Assembly: GCF_900111765.1 (NCBI RefSeq)
Contig: NZ_FOIB01000001.1
Location: forward strand, 310,001-374,000
DNA length: 64,000 nucleotides
DNA from: Myxococcus fulvus
Lineage (GTDB): Bacteria; Myxococcota; Myxococcia; Myxococcales; Myxococcaceae
Reading direction: 5' to 3'
Part shown: piece by piece, positions 48,367-56,973 of the stretch
Layout: every line of letters begins with the position of its first letter
Position numbering within the stretch: position 1 is the stretch's first letter
The notes under the pieces: model-generated
What the model saw: the letters and a program-made list of their open reading frames with translations, nothing else
Databases searched by the model: none
What the model was told of the DNA's origin: nothing
Position numbers and translations under genes: made by a program

Positions 48367-49977
48367 GTGACGACCTTCGCAGTGGACGCCGTCGAGGAAG
48401 CAAGGACTCCGCTGGACACCGTTCCATTGGGGACGCTGGTGGAAGAGACGCTCTGGATGGCGCCTGGCGCGGACACCCCGGTGGTGGACCCCGAGGGCAT
48501 CCACCCGCTGCTCGCCGCGGTGCATCGGGCCTTCGCCGAGCACCGGCCCCTCGCGCTCTCTCCCGACGTGGTGTGGCTCACGCTGGCGCAGGGCGTGGCC
48601 CAGCACATCCGGTTGAATGCCGGGCATCTCCGGGATCGACTCGTCCGTCACGAGGAGCGCCGGAACCTCCAGGTCGACGTGTCCGCGGTGCCTCGGACTG
48701 ACGCGGACTTCCGCGCCATCCTCGAGACCTTCCGAGGGCTGCTCCGCGAGGCGCTGGGGCCGGGGCTCCCCCGCCTGATGTCCTGTGACTTCTCCACCAG
48801 CACCGACATCGAGCGCATGGCCGGCGATGTGGTCCTGATGGATGCGATGTCGCCGTACTTCGACTTCACGTTGGCCATCCGGTGCGGCATCCCCCGGGTC
48901 ACCCTGCTGGGCACGCCCGAGGACTGGCGGGCCATCCGTCGCCGCATCGACGTCATCGCCGAGCTGGACCTGTCCTGGTGGACGTCCTCGCTCATCCCCA
49001 TCGCGGACGAGCTGGTGCGCGCCTCGGAGGGGCAGCCGGACCGTCAGCTCTGGACGGAGCTCTACAAGCCCGCGGCCGCGTATGGCTGGGACCGCATGGC
49101 GGGCTGGGTGATGCGGCTGTTCCCCTACATCGGCCAGTCCGGACGCTTCGACCAGCGAAACCCCCTGCTCGCGCAGTCCCACGCGGAGTTCTTGAAGTCG
49201 CGGGACGCGGCCCTGGACGACTTCGATGTGCCGGGCGTCGCGCTGCACTGGGTCCCCGCGGGCTTGTCGTGTGTGCCATTGCGCGTCCACGACGAGCCGA
49301 TGACCTGGCGGGAGACGTGGTCCCTGGAGGCGGGCGTGCTCGCGGTGACGGTGGATGCCGACGGGGCCCTCATGCCGCGCGCGGGCGTCATGGTCCGCTC
49401 GGGAGGCGCCTCGGTGGACCAGCTCATCGAGCGGCTCGTCGCGGAGCACTCCGTCGTCCGAGCCACCCAGCCGAGCACGTACTGGGGCCTCGCGGAGCTC
49501 AACGCGTTCCATGACCACCTGGCCAGCGCCACGCTCTTCCCGGGGACACGGCCCTGGCGCGTACGGCCCACCTCCGAGCATGCCGAGGTCCACATCCCCC
49601 TCGATGGCGACGACTTCACGCCGGTGCGCTGCGTGGTGGACCTGCCGGACGGGACGGTGCTCGCTTTGCGCTCTTGCAGTGGCCGGCGTCCCTCCTGCTT
49701 CGTTCGGCTGCGCGCGGATGCGCTCGAGCCGATGGAGTTGCCGCCCGGCGTGACGGCCGCCGAGACGGTGCTGCTGGACTGCGAGACGCTGCGCACCCCA
49801 CTGCGCTCCCGCCAGCGGGCCTCGGACATCCCCGTCGTGGGGACCTCGCTCACGGCGCTGCTCCTCCAGGCGATGGAGCAGGGCGGCTCCACCGAGCTGC
49901 CTGCCTTGGGCACCCTGGCTGATCAGCTGGAGGACTGGGAGAGCCCTTCCGCCCGAAGGCCACTGTCGTCTCTCTGA
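48367..49977 (+). CDS. DUF4419-domain protein
   Basis: A 536-aa protein. The N-terminal half contains HPLLAAVHRAFAEHRPLALSPDVVWLTLAQGVAQHI and LMSCDFSTSTDIERMAGDVVLMDAMSPYFDFTLAIRCGIPRVTLLGTPEDW, which mark the DUF4419 family found in bacteria and fungi, function unknown. The C-terminal 200 residues are less conserved and have no signature I recognise. No signal peptide or membrane helix. Confidence 0.88.
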   Translation: MTTFAVDAVEEARTPLDTVPLGTLVEETLWMAPGADTPVVDPEGIHPLLAAVHRAFAEHRPLALSPDVVWLTLAQGVAQHIRLNAGHLRDRLVRHEERRNLQVDVSAVPRTDADFRAILETFRGLLREALGPGLPRLMSCDFSTSTDIERMAGDVVLMDAMSPYFDFTLAIRCGIPRVTLLGTPEDWRAIRRRIDVIAELDLSWWTSSLIPIADELVRASEGQPDRQLWTELYKPAAAYGWDRMAGWVMRLFPYIGQSGRFDQRNPLLAQSHAEFLKSRDAALDDFDVPGVALHWVPAGLSCVPLRVHDEPMTWRETWSLEAGVLAVTVDADGALMPRAGVMVRSGGASVDQLIERLVAEHSVVRATQPSTYWGLAELNAFHDHLASATLFPGTRPWRVRPTSEHAEVHIPLDGDDFTPVRCVVDLPDGTVLALRSCSGRRPSCFVRLRADALEPMELPPGVTAAETVLLDCETLRTPLRSRQRASDIPVVGTSLTALLLQAMEQGGSTELPALGTLADQLEDWESPSARRPLSSL

Positions 49978-50025
49978 CACTGTGTCGAATGGGCCTGAGT
50001 TGAAAGAGACCCACTGAACGGATGG

Positions 50026-50063
50026 CACATCCCACGGACCTGTGACGGGGCTCGTGGGATGTG
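50026..50063 (+). terminator. Terminator after the DUF4419 gene
   Basis: An 11-bp perfect stem, CACATCCCACG (50026-50036) with CGTGGGATGTG (50053-50063), lies 49 bases after the stop. An AT-rich stretch at about 50095-50140 follows and could hold the promoter of the next gene. Confidence 0.5.
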
Positions 50064-50149
50064 GCATGGCTCCGGGGAGCAAGAGCGGACTAGTCGGATA
50101 ATTGAAGTGAAATTTGATATTTCCGCTATTGCTGGCTACAGTCCGATGC

Positions 50150-50662
50150 GTGCCCCCCTCCACGATTGCCCAGCCCCGGCTGCTCGAGTCCGTTTCCGCG
50201 CCTCGCTTGAGGGAGGTGGGAGTCCTGGGCGTGTCTGGGGCACGACGTTCCCTGAAGGGCTCGGGTGGGCCGACGGTGATGGTGGTCTCCGAGTCGCCGT
50301 TCTCGCGGCTGATGATGGGGCGGGAGCTGGCGCCGTCCTTCGGGTTGCTCCACGCGCAGGGCGTGGCGTCGGCGGGGCGCAGGCTGGAGATGGGGACGGT
50401 GCCAGCGGCGGTGGTGGTGGACCTGGACTCGGAGCCTCGCGCCGTGTCGCACGCGTTCCTGGCGCGGCTGGTGGAGAAGGACTTCCAGGGGCCTCGGGTG
50501 CTGGTGTCGTCGCGCTTCTGTCCGGAGCTGGCGGAGGCGTTCAGCGGCTCGTGCTTGACGCACTTCGCGCTTGCGCGGCCCTGGCGCCCGGGGATGCTGC
50601 GCTCGCTGGTGGAGTCGGTGCTGGGGCAGCGCGCACCGCTTCGCGCTGCCGCGGGGCGCTGA
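50150..50662 (+). CDS. Receiver-like hypothetical protein
   Basis: A 170-aa protein (GTG start at 50150 assumed; TTG 50114 or ATG 50279 are alternatives). From about residue 42 it reads like a CheY-type fold: PTVMVVSESPFSRLMMGREL, a central AAVVVDLDSEP with an Asp where the phospho-acceptor would be, PRVLVSSRF, and FALARPWRPGMLRSLVESVL, with Arg-Pro where receivers have Lys-Pro. It may be a degenerate receiver. It is 10 bases upstream of the DUF4157 gene and likely cotranscribed. Confidence 0.6.
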   Translation: MPPSTIAQPRLLESVSAPRLREVGVLGVSGARRSLKGSGGPTVMVVSESPFSRLMMGRELAPSFGLLHAQGVASAGRRLEMGTVPAAVVVDLDSEPRAVSHAFLARLVEKDFQGPRVLVSSRFCPELAEAFSGSCLTHFALARPWRPGMLRSLVESVLGQRAPLRAAAGR

Positions 50663-50672
50663 GGGTTTTGTC

Positions 50673-51449
50673 GTGAGCTGGGTGTCTGGGTTTCCCGCCC
50701 GTCTGGCGGACGCGGGGTGGGGTCTGCTCACGGGTGCGTTGAGCGCCGTGCGCGGACTGGTGCTGGGTTTGGTGGTGGTGCTCTCGGGTGTGGCGCGAGG
50801 GTTGGTGGCGCTCGTCCTGGGGCGTCGGCGCGAGGGCTGGTTCCAGCTGCGACGGGGACTGGTGCGCGTGGCGCAGCTGCCGGTGGACGTGGTGCTGATG
50901 CTGGCCGGGCGGCTGGTCAGCGCGGTGCAGGTGCTGCTGGGCCTGGAGCCGGTGGGGCGTCGACTCACGGGCTTCGAGGTGGCGCTGCTGCGGCCCGTGT
51001 TCGGCACGAGCCTGGACTACGCGGCGGTGCGGGTGAAGGAGGGACCGGCGGGCGTGCTGGGGATTCCCGGGCGCGCCTTCGTGCATGGTGACACCGTGTT
51101 CATCCCGCCGAGGAGCGGGCCCCCGGACGCGGCGCTGCTGGCGCACGAGCTGACGCACGTGTGGCAACACCAGCATGGAGGCACGGCGTACTTGAGCGCC
51201 GCGCTCGCCGCGCAGTTCTGGGGAGACGGGTACGACTGGCGCAAGGGCGTGCGCGACGGGTTGCGCTGGGAGGAGCTCAATCCCGAGCAGCAGGCGCAGT
51301 TCATCGAGGATGCCACCGTGGCGGGCCTGGTCCATCCAGGCAACGCGGAGCTGTCCGAACGGGTCCGGTTGAATGGGTGGACCCAGTCCGCGCTGCCGGT
51401 GCTCGATGAGGCCCTCGCGAGTCTGCGCACAGGACGAGGCGCGCCGTAG
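50673..51449 (+). CDS. DUF4157 (eCIS-core-type) metallopeptidase-like protein
   Basis: A 258-aa protein starting at GTG 50673. The first about 100 residues have two or three hydrophobic helices (LLTGALSAVRGLVLGLVVVLSGVARGLVALVLG and VDVVLMLAGRLVSAVQVLLG) and basic loops. Then comes a DUF4157-like domain: FVHGDTVFIPPRSGPPDAALLAHELTHVWQHQHGG with the zinc-binding HExxH form HELTH. DUF4157 domains are found in effectors and cores of extracellular contractile injection systems and in other bacterial proteins. No eCIS genes are near. Probably a membrane-linked zinc protein. Confidence 0.75.
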   Translation: MSWVSGFPARLADAGWGLLTGALSAVRGLVLGLVVVLSGVARGLVALVLGRRREGWFQLRRGLVRVAQLPVDVVLMLAGRLVSAVQVLLGLEPVGRRLTGFEVALLRPVFGTSLDYAAVRVKEGPAGVLGIPGRAFVHGDTVFIPPRSGPPDAALLAHELTHVWQHQHGGTAYLSAALAAQFWGDGYDWRKGVRDGLRWEELNPEQQAQFIEDATVAGLVHPGNAELSERVRLNGWTQSALPVLDEALASLRTGRGAP

Positions 51450-51454
51450 GTTGC

Positions 51455-52159
51455 TCAGGCCTGGGTGGCGTAGGCGAGGCACTGCGCGGCCTCGCTCGCC
51501 GCGCAGCCGTTGAGCCCGGCGCCCCAGGCGGCGTTGGCTTCGAGGAGGACCCAGCCTCTTCCCTCGATGAGCGCCGCGTCGAGGACACACGTTCGCGGGA
51601 GCTTCTCCCACGTCGCGACCGAGCTCAGGAATGCGCGAGCGTCCTCGACGCTGCCTTCGCCTTCGTACAGTGCGCACGTGAGCACGCGGCCCTCGAGCAT
51701 CCACGCGCGGGCCTCTGCTCTCACGACGACGACCTCGGACGACAGCACCGGTGTCTCGGGCGGCAATCCCCGACATTCTTCCATCAAGGGGGCGGGACCG
51801 GGCCACACGGCCGCGCGGAACACCTTGGGGACCAGCGGCTTGATGAAGCGTGGAAAGGAACCGGAGGCGACACGCTCCAGCGTGGAGCCATGCACCTCAC
51901 GCTTCACCCAGGCCGCCTCCGCCTGGAGCAACAGGTCATCGGGCGGAGAGACGAGGGTGAGCCCCAGCTTCTGGGCGACCACGAGGCAGAACGTGTCGTT
52001 GCCATACAGACGGGTCCGCGCGGGCTCGACGTCGGGCGGGCTCCAGAAGCGGTCGAGTCGCAGCACCGTGCCGCCCCCACCTTCCCAGGCGCGCGCCACG
52101 GCGTCGCGCTCCGGGTCGACCTTGGCTGGAATCAACAACTGGAGTCCCTGGAACATCAT
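51455..52159 (-). CDS. ATP-grasp-domain protein
   Basis: A 234-aa protein resembling the small ATP-grasp family DUF4343: RFIKPLVPKVFRAAVWPG, SSEVVVVRAEARAWMLEGRVLTCALYEGE, TCVLDAALIEGRGWVLLEANAAWGAGLNGC. The LLEANAAWGAGLNG end carries the likely Mg-binding Glu-x-Asn. Relatives join or modify small molecules or proteins with ATP. Its stop is 6 bases from the convergent stop of the DUF4157 gene. The Met at 52156 may be the start instead. Confidence 0.78.
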   Translation of the reverse strand: MMFQGLQLLIPAKVDPERDAVARAWEGGGGTVLRLDRFWSPPDVEPARTRLYGNDTFCLVVAQKLGLTLVSPPDDLLLQAEAAWVKREVHGSTLERVASGSFPRFIKPLVPKVFRAAVWPGPAPLMEECRGLPPETPVLSSEVVVVRAEARAWMLEGRVLTCALYEGEGSVEDARAFLSSVATWEKLPRTCVLDAALIEGRGWVLLEANAAWGAGLNGCAASEAAQCLAYATQA

Positions 52160-52210
52160 CGCCTCGACGTTAACGCATCCCGCGCGGACCCAAGGTGACG
52201 AGGACGCCGG

Positions 52211-52510
52211 CTACAGCTTCGGAGGCGCGATGGGGTCGTGCTCGGAGAGCATCTTCGCCACCCGCGCCTCGTCCAGGCGGGCGCCGAGCTGCTCCATCTC
52301 GTGCTGGTCGCGCACCGTCTTCGACAAGCTGAACGCGGAGCCCACGCTGAACAGCAACCCCATGGCCATGAAGGACTTCACCCACGTGTCCACCGGCAGG
52401 TGCCAGATGCCGATGGCGGTGACACCCACGGAGAGGGCGAAGGACAGCCAGGTCTGGATGACCCAGGCGGAGCTGTGCGCGACGACGACCTTGGGCGTGG
52501 AACGGGACAT
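52211..52510 (-). CDS. YiaA/YiaB-family inner-membrane protein
   Basis: A 99-aa protein with two membrane helices (WVIQTWLSFALSVGVTAIGIWHL and WVKSFMAMGLLFSVGSAFSLSKTVRDQHE), matching the YiaAB two-helix family. The SLSKTVRDQHE ending of helix 2 is a family mark. Start 52510 has GAGGAGAAA upstream. It is divergent from a LysR regulator that may control it. Confidence 0.88.
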   Translation of the reverse strand: MSRSTPKVVVAHSSAWVIQTWLSFALSVGVTAIGIWHLPVDTWVKSFMAMGLLFSVGSAFSLSKTVRDQHEMEQLGARLDEARVAKMLSEHDPIAPPKL

Positions 52511-52616
52511 GGTTTCTCCTCGGAAGCGAGCCTTGGCTCGCTGATGGGGAAAACATGCCGCGTCCCATCGCAAAGCGCATGGAACTAATCGATGCGTGAT
52601 TGATAACCTGGAGTGC

Positions 52617-53492
52617 ATGATTCAGCTCCAGCGCCTCGAGGGCTTCTACCGCGTCGCCCGCGCCGAAGGCTACGCGCGAGCCGTCCGCTCATTCCCGTAC
52701 CCCATCACCCAGCCCGGCATCCATCAGCAGGTCAAGCGACTGGAGTCCGAGGTGGGCGTGGCGCTCTTCGAGCGCGTGGGCAAGGACCGCGTGGTGCTCA
52801 CTCCCGAGGGCCGCGCGCTGTACTCGCACGTCGCGCCGTTCCTGGAAGGGCTCGACGCCGTGGTGCAGTCGCTGCGCAAGGGCGAGGTGGGCGGCACGCT
52901 GCGCATCCACGCCTCCGGTCACGTCCTGCGCCACCTGCTGCCCGCGTGGCTGCGGCGACTGCAGGCCCGCCGCCCCGACATCGAGGTCGTCCTGCACGAG
53001 TCCAAGGTGCCCGCCGTGGACATCCTCTCCGCAGGCGACACGGACCTGGTGGTGGACCACCTCCCCGAGGTGCCCGAGGACGTGGAGGCCCGCGTCGTGG
53101 GCCACACCGCGCCCTTCCTGGTGCTGCCCTCGAATCACCCCCAGGCGAAGAGCCGGCGCGTGCGGCTGGACCTGCTCCGGGACGACGCCTTCATCGCGTA
53201 CAGCACGGACAAGTACCTGCGGGAACTCCAACTGGCGGAGCTGGCGCGCGCGGGAGTCCGGCCCCGGCGGCTGCACGCGGCGGACTCGTCGGAGACCATC
53301 CTCGGCTTCGTGTCGGCGGGGCTGGGCTATTCGCTGCTCGCCTCGCTGCTCCCGGGAGGTCCTCGCGAAGCGGGCGTGGTGGCGCGGCCGTTGCCGGGCG
53401 CTCCGTCGGGCGCGATTCATGCCGCGTGGCGGCGCTCCTCCGCGCGCAGCCCGCTCATCCAGGCGGCGCTCACGCTCGCGCCGAAGCCTTGA
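52617..53492 (+). CDS. LysR-family transcriptional regulator
   Basis: A 291-aa LysR-type protein. The winged helix covers residues about 1-62 (MIQLQRLEGFYRVARAEGYARA, ITQPGIHQQVKRLESEVGVALFERVGKDRVVLTPEGRALYSHVAPFL); the rest is a periplasmic-binding-like effector domain. The recognition helix has the unusual PYPITQPGIHQQV. Start 52617 has GGAG just upstream; an in-frame GTG at 52596 is possible. The 106-base gap to the divergent YiaA-like gene is short, so it probably regulates both. Confidence 0.9.
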   Translation: MIQLQRLEGFYRVARAEGYARAVRSFPYPITQPGIHQQVKRLESEVGVALFERVGKDRVVLTPEGRALYSHVAPFLEGLDAVVQSLRKGEVGGTLRIHASGHVLRHLLPAWLRRLQARRPDIEVVLHESKVPAVDILSAGDTDLVVDHLPEVPEDVEARVVGHTAPFLVLPSNHPQAKSRRVRLDLLRDDAFIAYSTDKYLRELQLAELARAGVRPRRLHAADSSETILGFVSAGLGYSLLASLLPGGPREAGVVARPLPGAPSGAIHAAWRRSSARSPLIQAALTLAPKP

Positions 53493-53506
53493 GGCGCCGA
53501 CGTGCG

Positions 53507-53547
53507 ACGGGGCCTCGCTTCCGCGCGTGGCGGAGGCGAAGCCCCGT
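53507..53547. terminator. Bidirectional terminator between convergent genes
   Basis: ACGGGGC (53507-53513) pairs with GCCCCGT (53541-53547), and inner segments TCGC and TTCCGC/GCGGAG extend the stem. It separates the LysR gene from the convergent LysM peptidase gene. Confidence 0.55.
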
Positions 53548-53573
53548 GGGGACAGCGAAGGCTCGGTGTGGGC

Positions 53574-54260
53574 TCAGCCCTGGTACTGGTGCACCGACAT
53601 GATGGGGTAGTTCATGCTGCTGATGGTGATGCGCTGCGAGCCGTCGGAGTTGACGTTGTTGGAGCCGATGAACATCGGCTTGCCGTTCTCCCAACCCGCG
53701 AACATCACCACGTGCTGGCCGCTGCCCACCTTCATGGAGACCACGTCGCCGGGCTTGGCGTCCTGGAGCGACACGCGCTTGAAGTTCGGGTCCCGGTCCA
53801 GCTTGGCCTGCAGGCCCATCACGCTGTTGTCGTGCTGCGCGTCGGAAATCTGGCCCGCCTGCTCCAGACACGCGGAGACGAAGTTGGCGCAGTTGACGTT
53901 GTTGGGGACCCAGTCCTCCATGTCCGCGCCAACTCCGCTGCCCTCGAGCTTCAGCGAGCCCGCGTTCTTGTTCAGGTGCGAGCGCGCGATGTCGAACGGG
54001 CTGCCACCGGGGCCCTTGGTGCCCTCGCCCGTCGTCATGTTGGCGGGCTGGTTCGTCGTGCCGCCCGTGAGGTTCGGACCCGAGCGCGACGGCGACGAGT
54101 CGAAGCCGTCCTTGGCGCCGGGGATGTTGAGCGTGTCCCCCGTGTAGATGAGGTCCACGTCCTTGATTTGGGGATTCGCCTTCTGCAGGGCGTCCACGGT
54201 GGTGCCGTAGCGAAGGGCGAGCGTGGACAGGTTGTCGCCGGACTGGACGCGGTAGCTCAT
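53574..54260 (-). CDS. LysM-domain cysteine peptidase (CHAP/NlpC-like)
   Basis: A 228-aa protein. An N-terminal LysM domain (YRVQSGDNLSTLALRYGTTVDALQKANPQI, about 2-45) should bind peptidoglycan. After a Ser/Gly/Pro/Thr linker comes a catalytic domain with NVNCANFVSACLEQAG (likely active Cys) and GQHVVMFAGWENGKPMFIGSNN (His and Asn), the arrangement of CHAP/NlpC amidases or endopeptidases. There is no signal peptide, so export would need lysis or another secretion route. A role in prey cell-wall lysis or in wall remodelling is inferred. Confidence 0.85.
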   Translation of the reverse strand: MSYRVQSGDNLSTLALRYGTTVDALQKANPQIKDVDLIYTGDTLNIPGAKDGFDSSPSRSGPNLTGGTTNQPANMTTGEGTKGPGGSPFDIARSHLNKNAGSLKLEGSGVGADMEDWVPNNVNCANFVSACLEQAGQISDAQHDNSVMGLQAKLDRDPNFKRVSLQDAKPGDVVSMKVGSGQHVVMFAGWENGKPMFIGSNNVNSDGSQRITISSMNYPIMSVHQYQG

Positions 54261-54489
54261 GTGCAAGGGCTCCGAAGGGGGGCGGTGACGCGCGAGGGAG
54301 TTCGCGTACGACTTGCCCCTATTCTCGGAAGGCAAGAGCCCGAGTTGCGTGGACGCCGGCCCGATTCCACTGATCTGTCGATCATCCCACGCATGTCGCG
54401 CACTTGCGCGAGCGCGGCTCACGGAGGGTGTGACCTCGGCTCCCTGCGTCATCCACCAAAGGTCCTTGAACAGGTGGGTCGGTCCGCGC

Positions 54490-55593
54490 ATGGTGGCCGG
54501 CGTGAGCACCTCCATTCCCCATCCCGATTTCGCGGCCGAGCGGTTCACCCGCTGCCCGGACGCTCGCTTCGAACCCGCGCCCGCGGACGGCGTGCTGCCG
54601 GAGGGCTTCTTCACCACCACCAACCTGCCCACCTACGTACGGGTCGACGGCGCGTGGCGCATGCCTCGCGAGCCGCGGATGGACGGCGCGCTGGTGCTGG
54701 ATGCACAGGGTGAGTTGTGGATTCGCGAGGGGCGCCGCGTGAAGGCGGGCGAGCGCGTGGTGGTGGGACACGCGGAGGACGGCTCCGAGGGCGTGTACGT
54801 GAACATGGCCTACCTCGGCGGAGGCGGGGAGGGCGAGTTCAAGTTCATGACGAGCGAGGTGTCTCGCGAGAAGCCCATCGACTACGCGCAGATGGCGCGG
54901 GTGTTGGTGGAGGAGCGCGAGCGCGGCGGCTACCCCATCTGGGTGACGGGGCCGGCGCTGGTGCACTCGCGGGCGCGCGCGGACATGACGTGGTTCATCG
55001 CCAACGGCTTCGTGGGCGCGCTGCTCGCGGGCAACGCGGTGGCGGTGCACGACATCGAGGCGTCCATCTTCGGCACCACCCTGGGCATGAGCGGCACGGG
55101 CGAGGCCACCAGCGGAGGCCACGGCCTGCACATGCGCGCCATCAACAAGGTGCGCGCGGCGGGCTCCATCGCCAAGGCGGTGGAGGCGGGCGTCATCACC
55201 AACGGCATCATGCACGCGTGCGTGGTGCACAAGGTGCCCTTCGTCCTCACCGGCTCCATCCGCGATGACGGCCCGCTGCCGGACGTGGTGACGGACAACG
55301 TGGGCGGCCAGGACGCCATGCGCCAGCACGCGAAGAAGGCCACCATGGCGGTGCTGGTGGCCACCGCGCTGCACGCCATCGCCACCGGCAACATGCTGCC
55401 CGCGTTCGTCACGGAGAAGGACGGCTCGCTGCGCGAGCTGGCCACCATCTGCGTGGACTCGTCCGAGTTCGTGGTCAGCAAGCTGAAGGACCGCGGCACG
55501 CACCAGGCCTTCGGCGTGGTGACCAACGCCCAGGACTTCATGCACATCCTGCGGCTGTACGTGGAGCGCGAGCTGTCCGCCCGGAAGGCCTGA
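54490..55593 (+). CDS. TIGR00300-family (LOR/SDH-like) protein
   Basis: A 367-aa protein of the TIGR00300 type: RFTRCPDARFEPAPADGVLPEGFFTTTNLPTYV at the N-terminus (LOR/SDH conserved region), GGGGEGEFKFMTSEVSREKP, and the NAD-binding-like C-terminal half with VHDIEASIFGTTLGMSGTG. Related archaeal proteins have ornithine cyclodeaminase activity and others arginine dihydrolase fusions, so an amino-acid role is likely. Start ATG 54490 fits the family; GTG 54502 is also possible. Confidence 0.85.
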   Translation: MVAGVSTSIPHPDFAAERFTRCPDARFEPAPADGVLPEGFFTTTNLPTYVRVDGAWRMPREPRMDGALVLDAQGELWIREGRRVKAGERVVVGHAEDGSEGVYVNMAYLGGGGEGEFKFMTSEVSREKPIDYAQMARVLVEERERGGYPIWVTGPALVHSRARADMTWFIANGFVGALLAGNAVAVHDIEASIFGTTLGMSGTGEATSGGHGLHMRAINKVRAAGSIAKAVEAGVITNGIMHACVVHKVPFVLTGSIRDDGPLPDVVTDNVGGQDAMRQHAKKATMAVLVATALHAIATGNMLPAFVTEKDGSLRELATICVDSSEFVVSKLKDRGTHQAFGVVTNAQDFMHILRLYVERELSARKA

Positions 55594-55599
55594 GCCGCA

Positions 55600-55631
55600 C
55601 GTGGGCCCGGGCTCGAGCGCCGGGGCCCACG
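55600..55631. terminator. Bidirectional terminator
   Basis: GTGGGCCC (55601-55608) pairs with GGGCCCAC (55623-55630), plus flanking C-G, between the convergent stops at 55593 and 55636. Confidence 0.55.
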
Positions 55632-55635
55632 CGCT

Positions 55636-56838
55636 TCACCTCTGACAGGACAATGCCTCGGCGGTGACGCAGCGGCCGTCCTCGCAGGCGTTGATGCTTT
55701 CGCAGAGGCCCACCGTGGGACCGCAAGGCTCTCCCTCGCGGACGATGGGGAGGCAGCGCGATGTTGTGCCGCCTCCGAGGCATTCGTAGCCCCTGGGGCA
55801 GAAGCGGCCCTCGAAATTGTCGCATGCGTCGTCGGGTCCCGTTGCCTTCGCGCAGATGCCCCAGACACCCGCTTGGGGACGGGCGTCCTTGCACAGCAGA
55901 CCTTCGGCACACTCGCTGTCCAGACGGCACTCCTGCCGCTCGGTGCGGCGGGGACGGCACAGGCCGGGGCTTTCGGGGTCCGCGTCGCAGAAGAGCTCGC
56001 GCTGGCACACGACCTGCTGGAACGCGGAGCTCTCGTCGTAGGCGGGGGCGGTGCAGTAGTGCCCCTCCCTCACGGGCTGCGCGCAGCGGTTGTCATTGCA
56101 CACCAGCGAGGGGCCACAGGGGTAGTATTGCCAGTTCTCACAGATGTCGCCCTCCGCGCCCACGCGCCGGCAGGTCCGGTAGCCGGACACGTCGCACCAC
56201 AGCCCGCGCGCGCAGGGCTGCGGAAGAATCGCGCCGTTGCCCGACTGGAGGGTGCATGGGGCGTTCTCCTCCAGTGGCCGGACGCACCTCGAAGGGCTGC
56301 CCGCGAGCACGAGCCCGGATGCGCACATCCAGGGACGGGTGACGGTCTGGTCCTCCGCTCCTCGTGGCGTGCACACCCCCTCGCAGGCGTTCTGCGAGGT
56401 GTGGCCGCAGTAGCCCTCCGGGCCGCAGTCCAGGTTCATCCCGCACTCGCTCGAGGAACCCTGCCGCGCGAACAGCTGACAGGCCGGCTCATACTCGATG
56501 CCGTACCACCACGCGGCGTCGGACAGGGCGGGCTCGGAGCAGCTCCTGCCGCGGAGCGCGTCCAGACAGCGCCGGGCCGCGGCCCCATCGAAGCGCAGCC
56601 GACCGGCCTCCAGCGAGTCCTCGTACCGCGTCCCCAGCCCCAGGGCCGCGGGCCGGTTCCACCGGCGCATGTCGTCCTCGCACGCGCTCGCCCGGACGTA
56701 TTCGCCGCACCGCTGGGCCCGCGCGCAGAGCGCCTGGACGACCTGGGTGCCGAACTCCTCCATCGGCACGTCATCGTCGCCGCCACACGCCCACAACCCC
56801 GCCAGCATCACCACGAGTACCGCTCGCCAGTCGCGCAT
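55636..56838 (-). CDS. Cysteine-rich lipoprotein
   Basis: A 400-aa exported protein. MRDWRAVLVVMLAGLWAC is a lipoprotein signal with the modified Cys at LWAC, followed by GGDDD. The mature chain has about 30 cysteines in repeating blocks (ECGMNLDCGPEGYC, CARGLWCDVSGYRTC, ECRLDSECAEGLLC, RFCPRGYECLGG), typical of the Dickkopf-like disulfide repeats common in myxobacterial surface proteins. Asp after the Cys may affect sorting between membranes. Role unknown. Confidence 0.82.
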   Translation of the reverse strand: MRDWRAVLVVMLAGLWACGGDDDVPMEEFGTQVVQALCARAQRCGEYVRASACEDDMRRWNRPAALGLGTRYEDSLEAGRLRFDGAAARRCLDALRGRSCSEPALSDAAWWYGIEYEPACQLFARQGSSSECGMNLDCGPEGYCGHTSQNACEGVCTPRGAEDQTVTRPWMCASGLVLAGSPSRCVRPLEENAPCTLQSGNGAILPQPCARGLWCDVSGYRTCRRVGAEGDICENWQYYPCGPSLVCNDNRCAQPVREGHYCTAPAYDESSAFQQVVCQRELFCDADPESPGLCRPRRTERQECRLDSECAEGLLCKDARPQAGVWGICAKATGPDDACDNFEGRFCPRGYECLGGGTTSRCLPIVREGEPCGPTVGLCESINACEDGRCVTAEALSCQR

Positions 56839-56973
56839 CGCTCGCCTGCCCATCCGTGATGGGGCCCGGCCCAGGAGGCCCCGCCTTCGACATACGGACC
56901 GAATCCATACTTCAGGCCAGGCCGGCGCCGCACCCCCTCGACGAGGTGCGGCGGACGCGCGACGACTCGCGAC

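Noticed and set aside
48067-50163. 698-codon minus-strand frame opposite the DUF4419 gene
   Set aside because: Antisense shadow of a conserved gene; no ribosome site and atypical composition.
50673-51449. DUF4157 gene as part of an extracellular contractile injection system
   Set aside because: No sheath, tube, baseplate or AAA+ genes of such a system are in the window.
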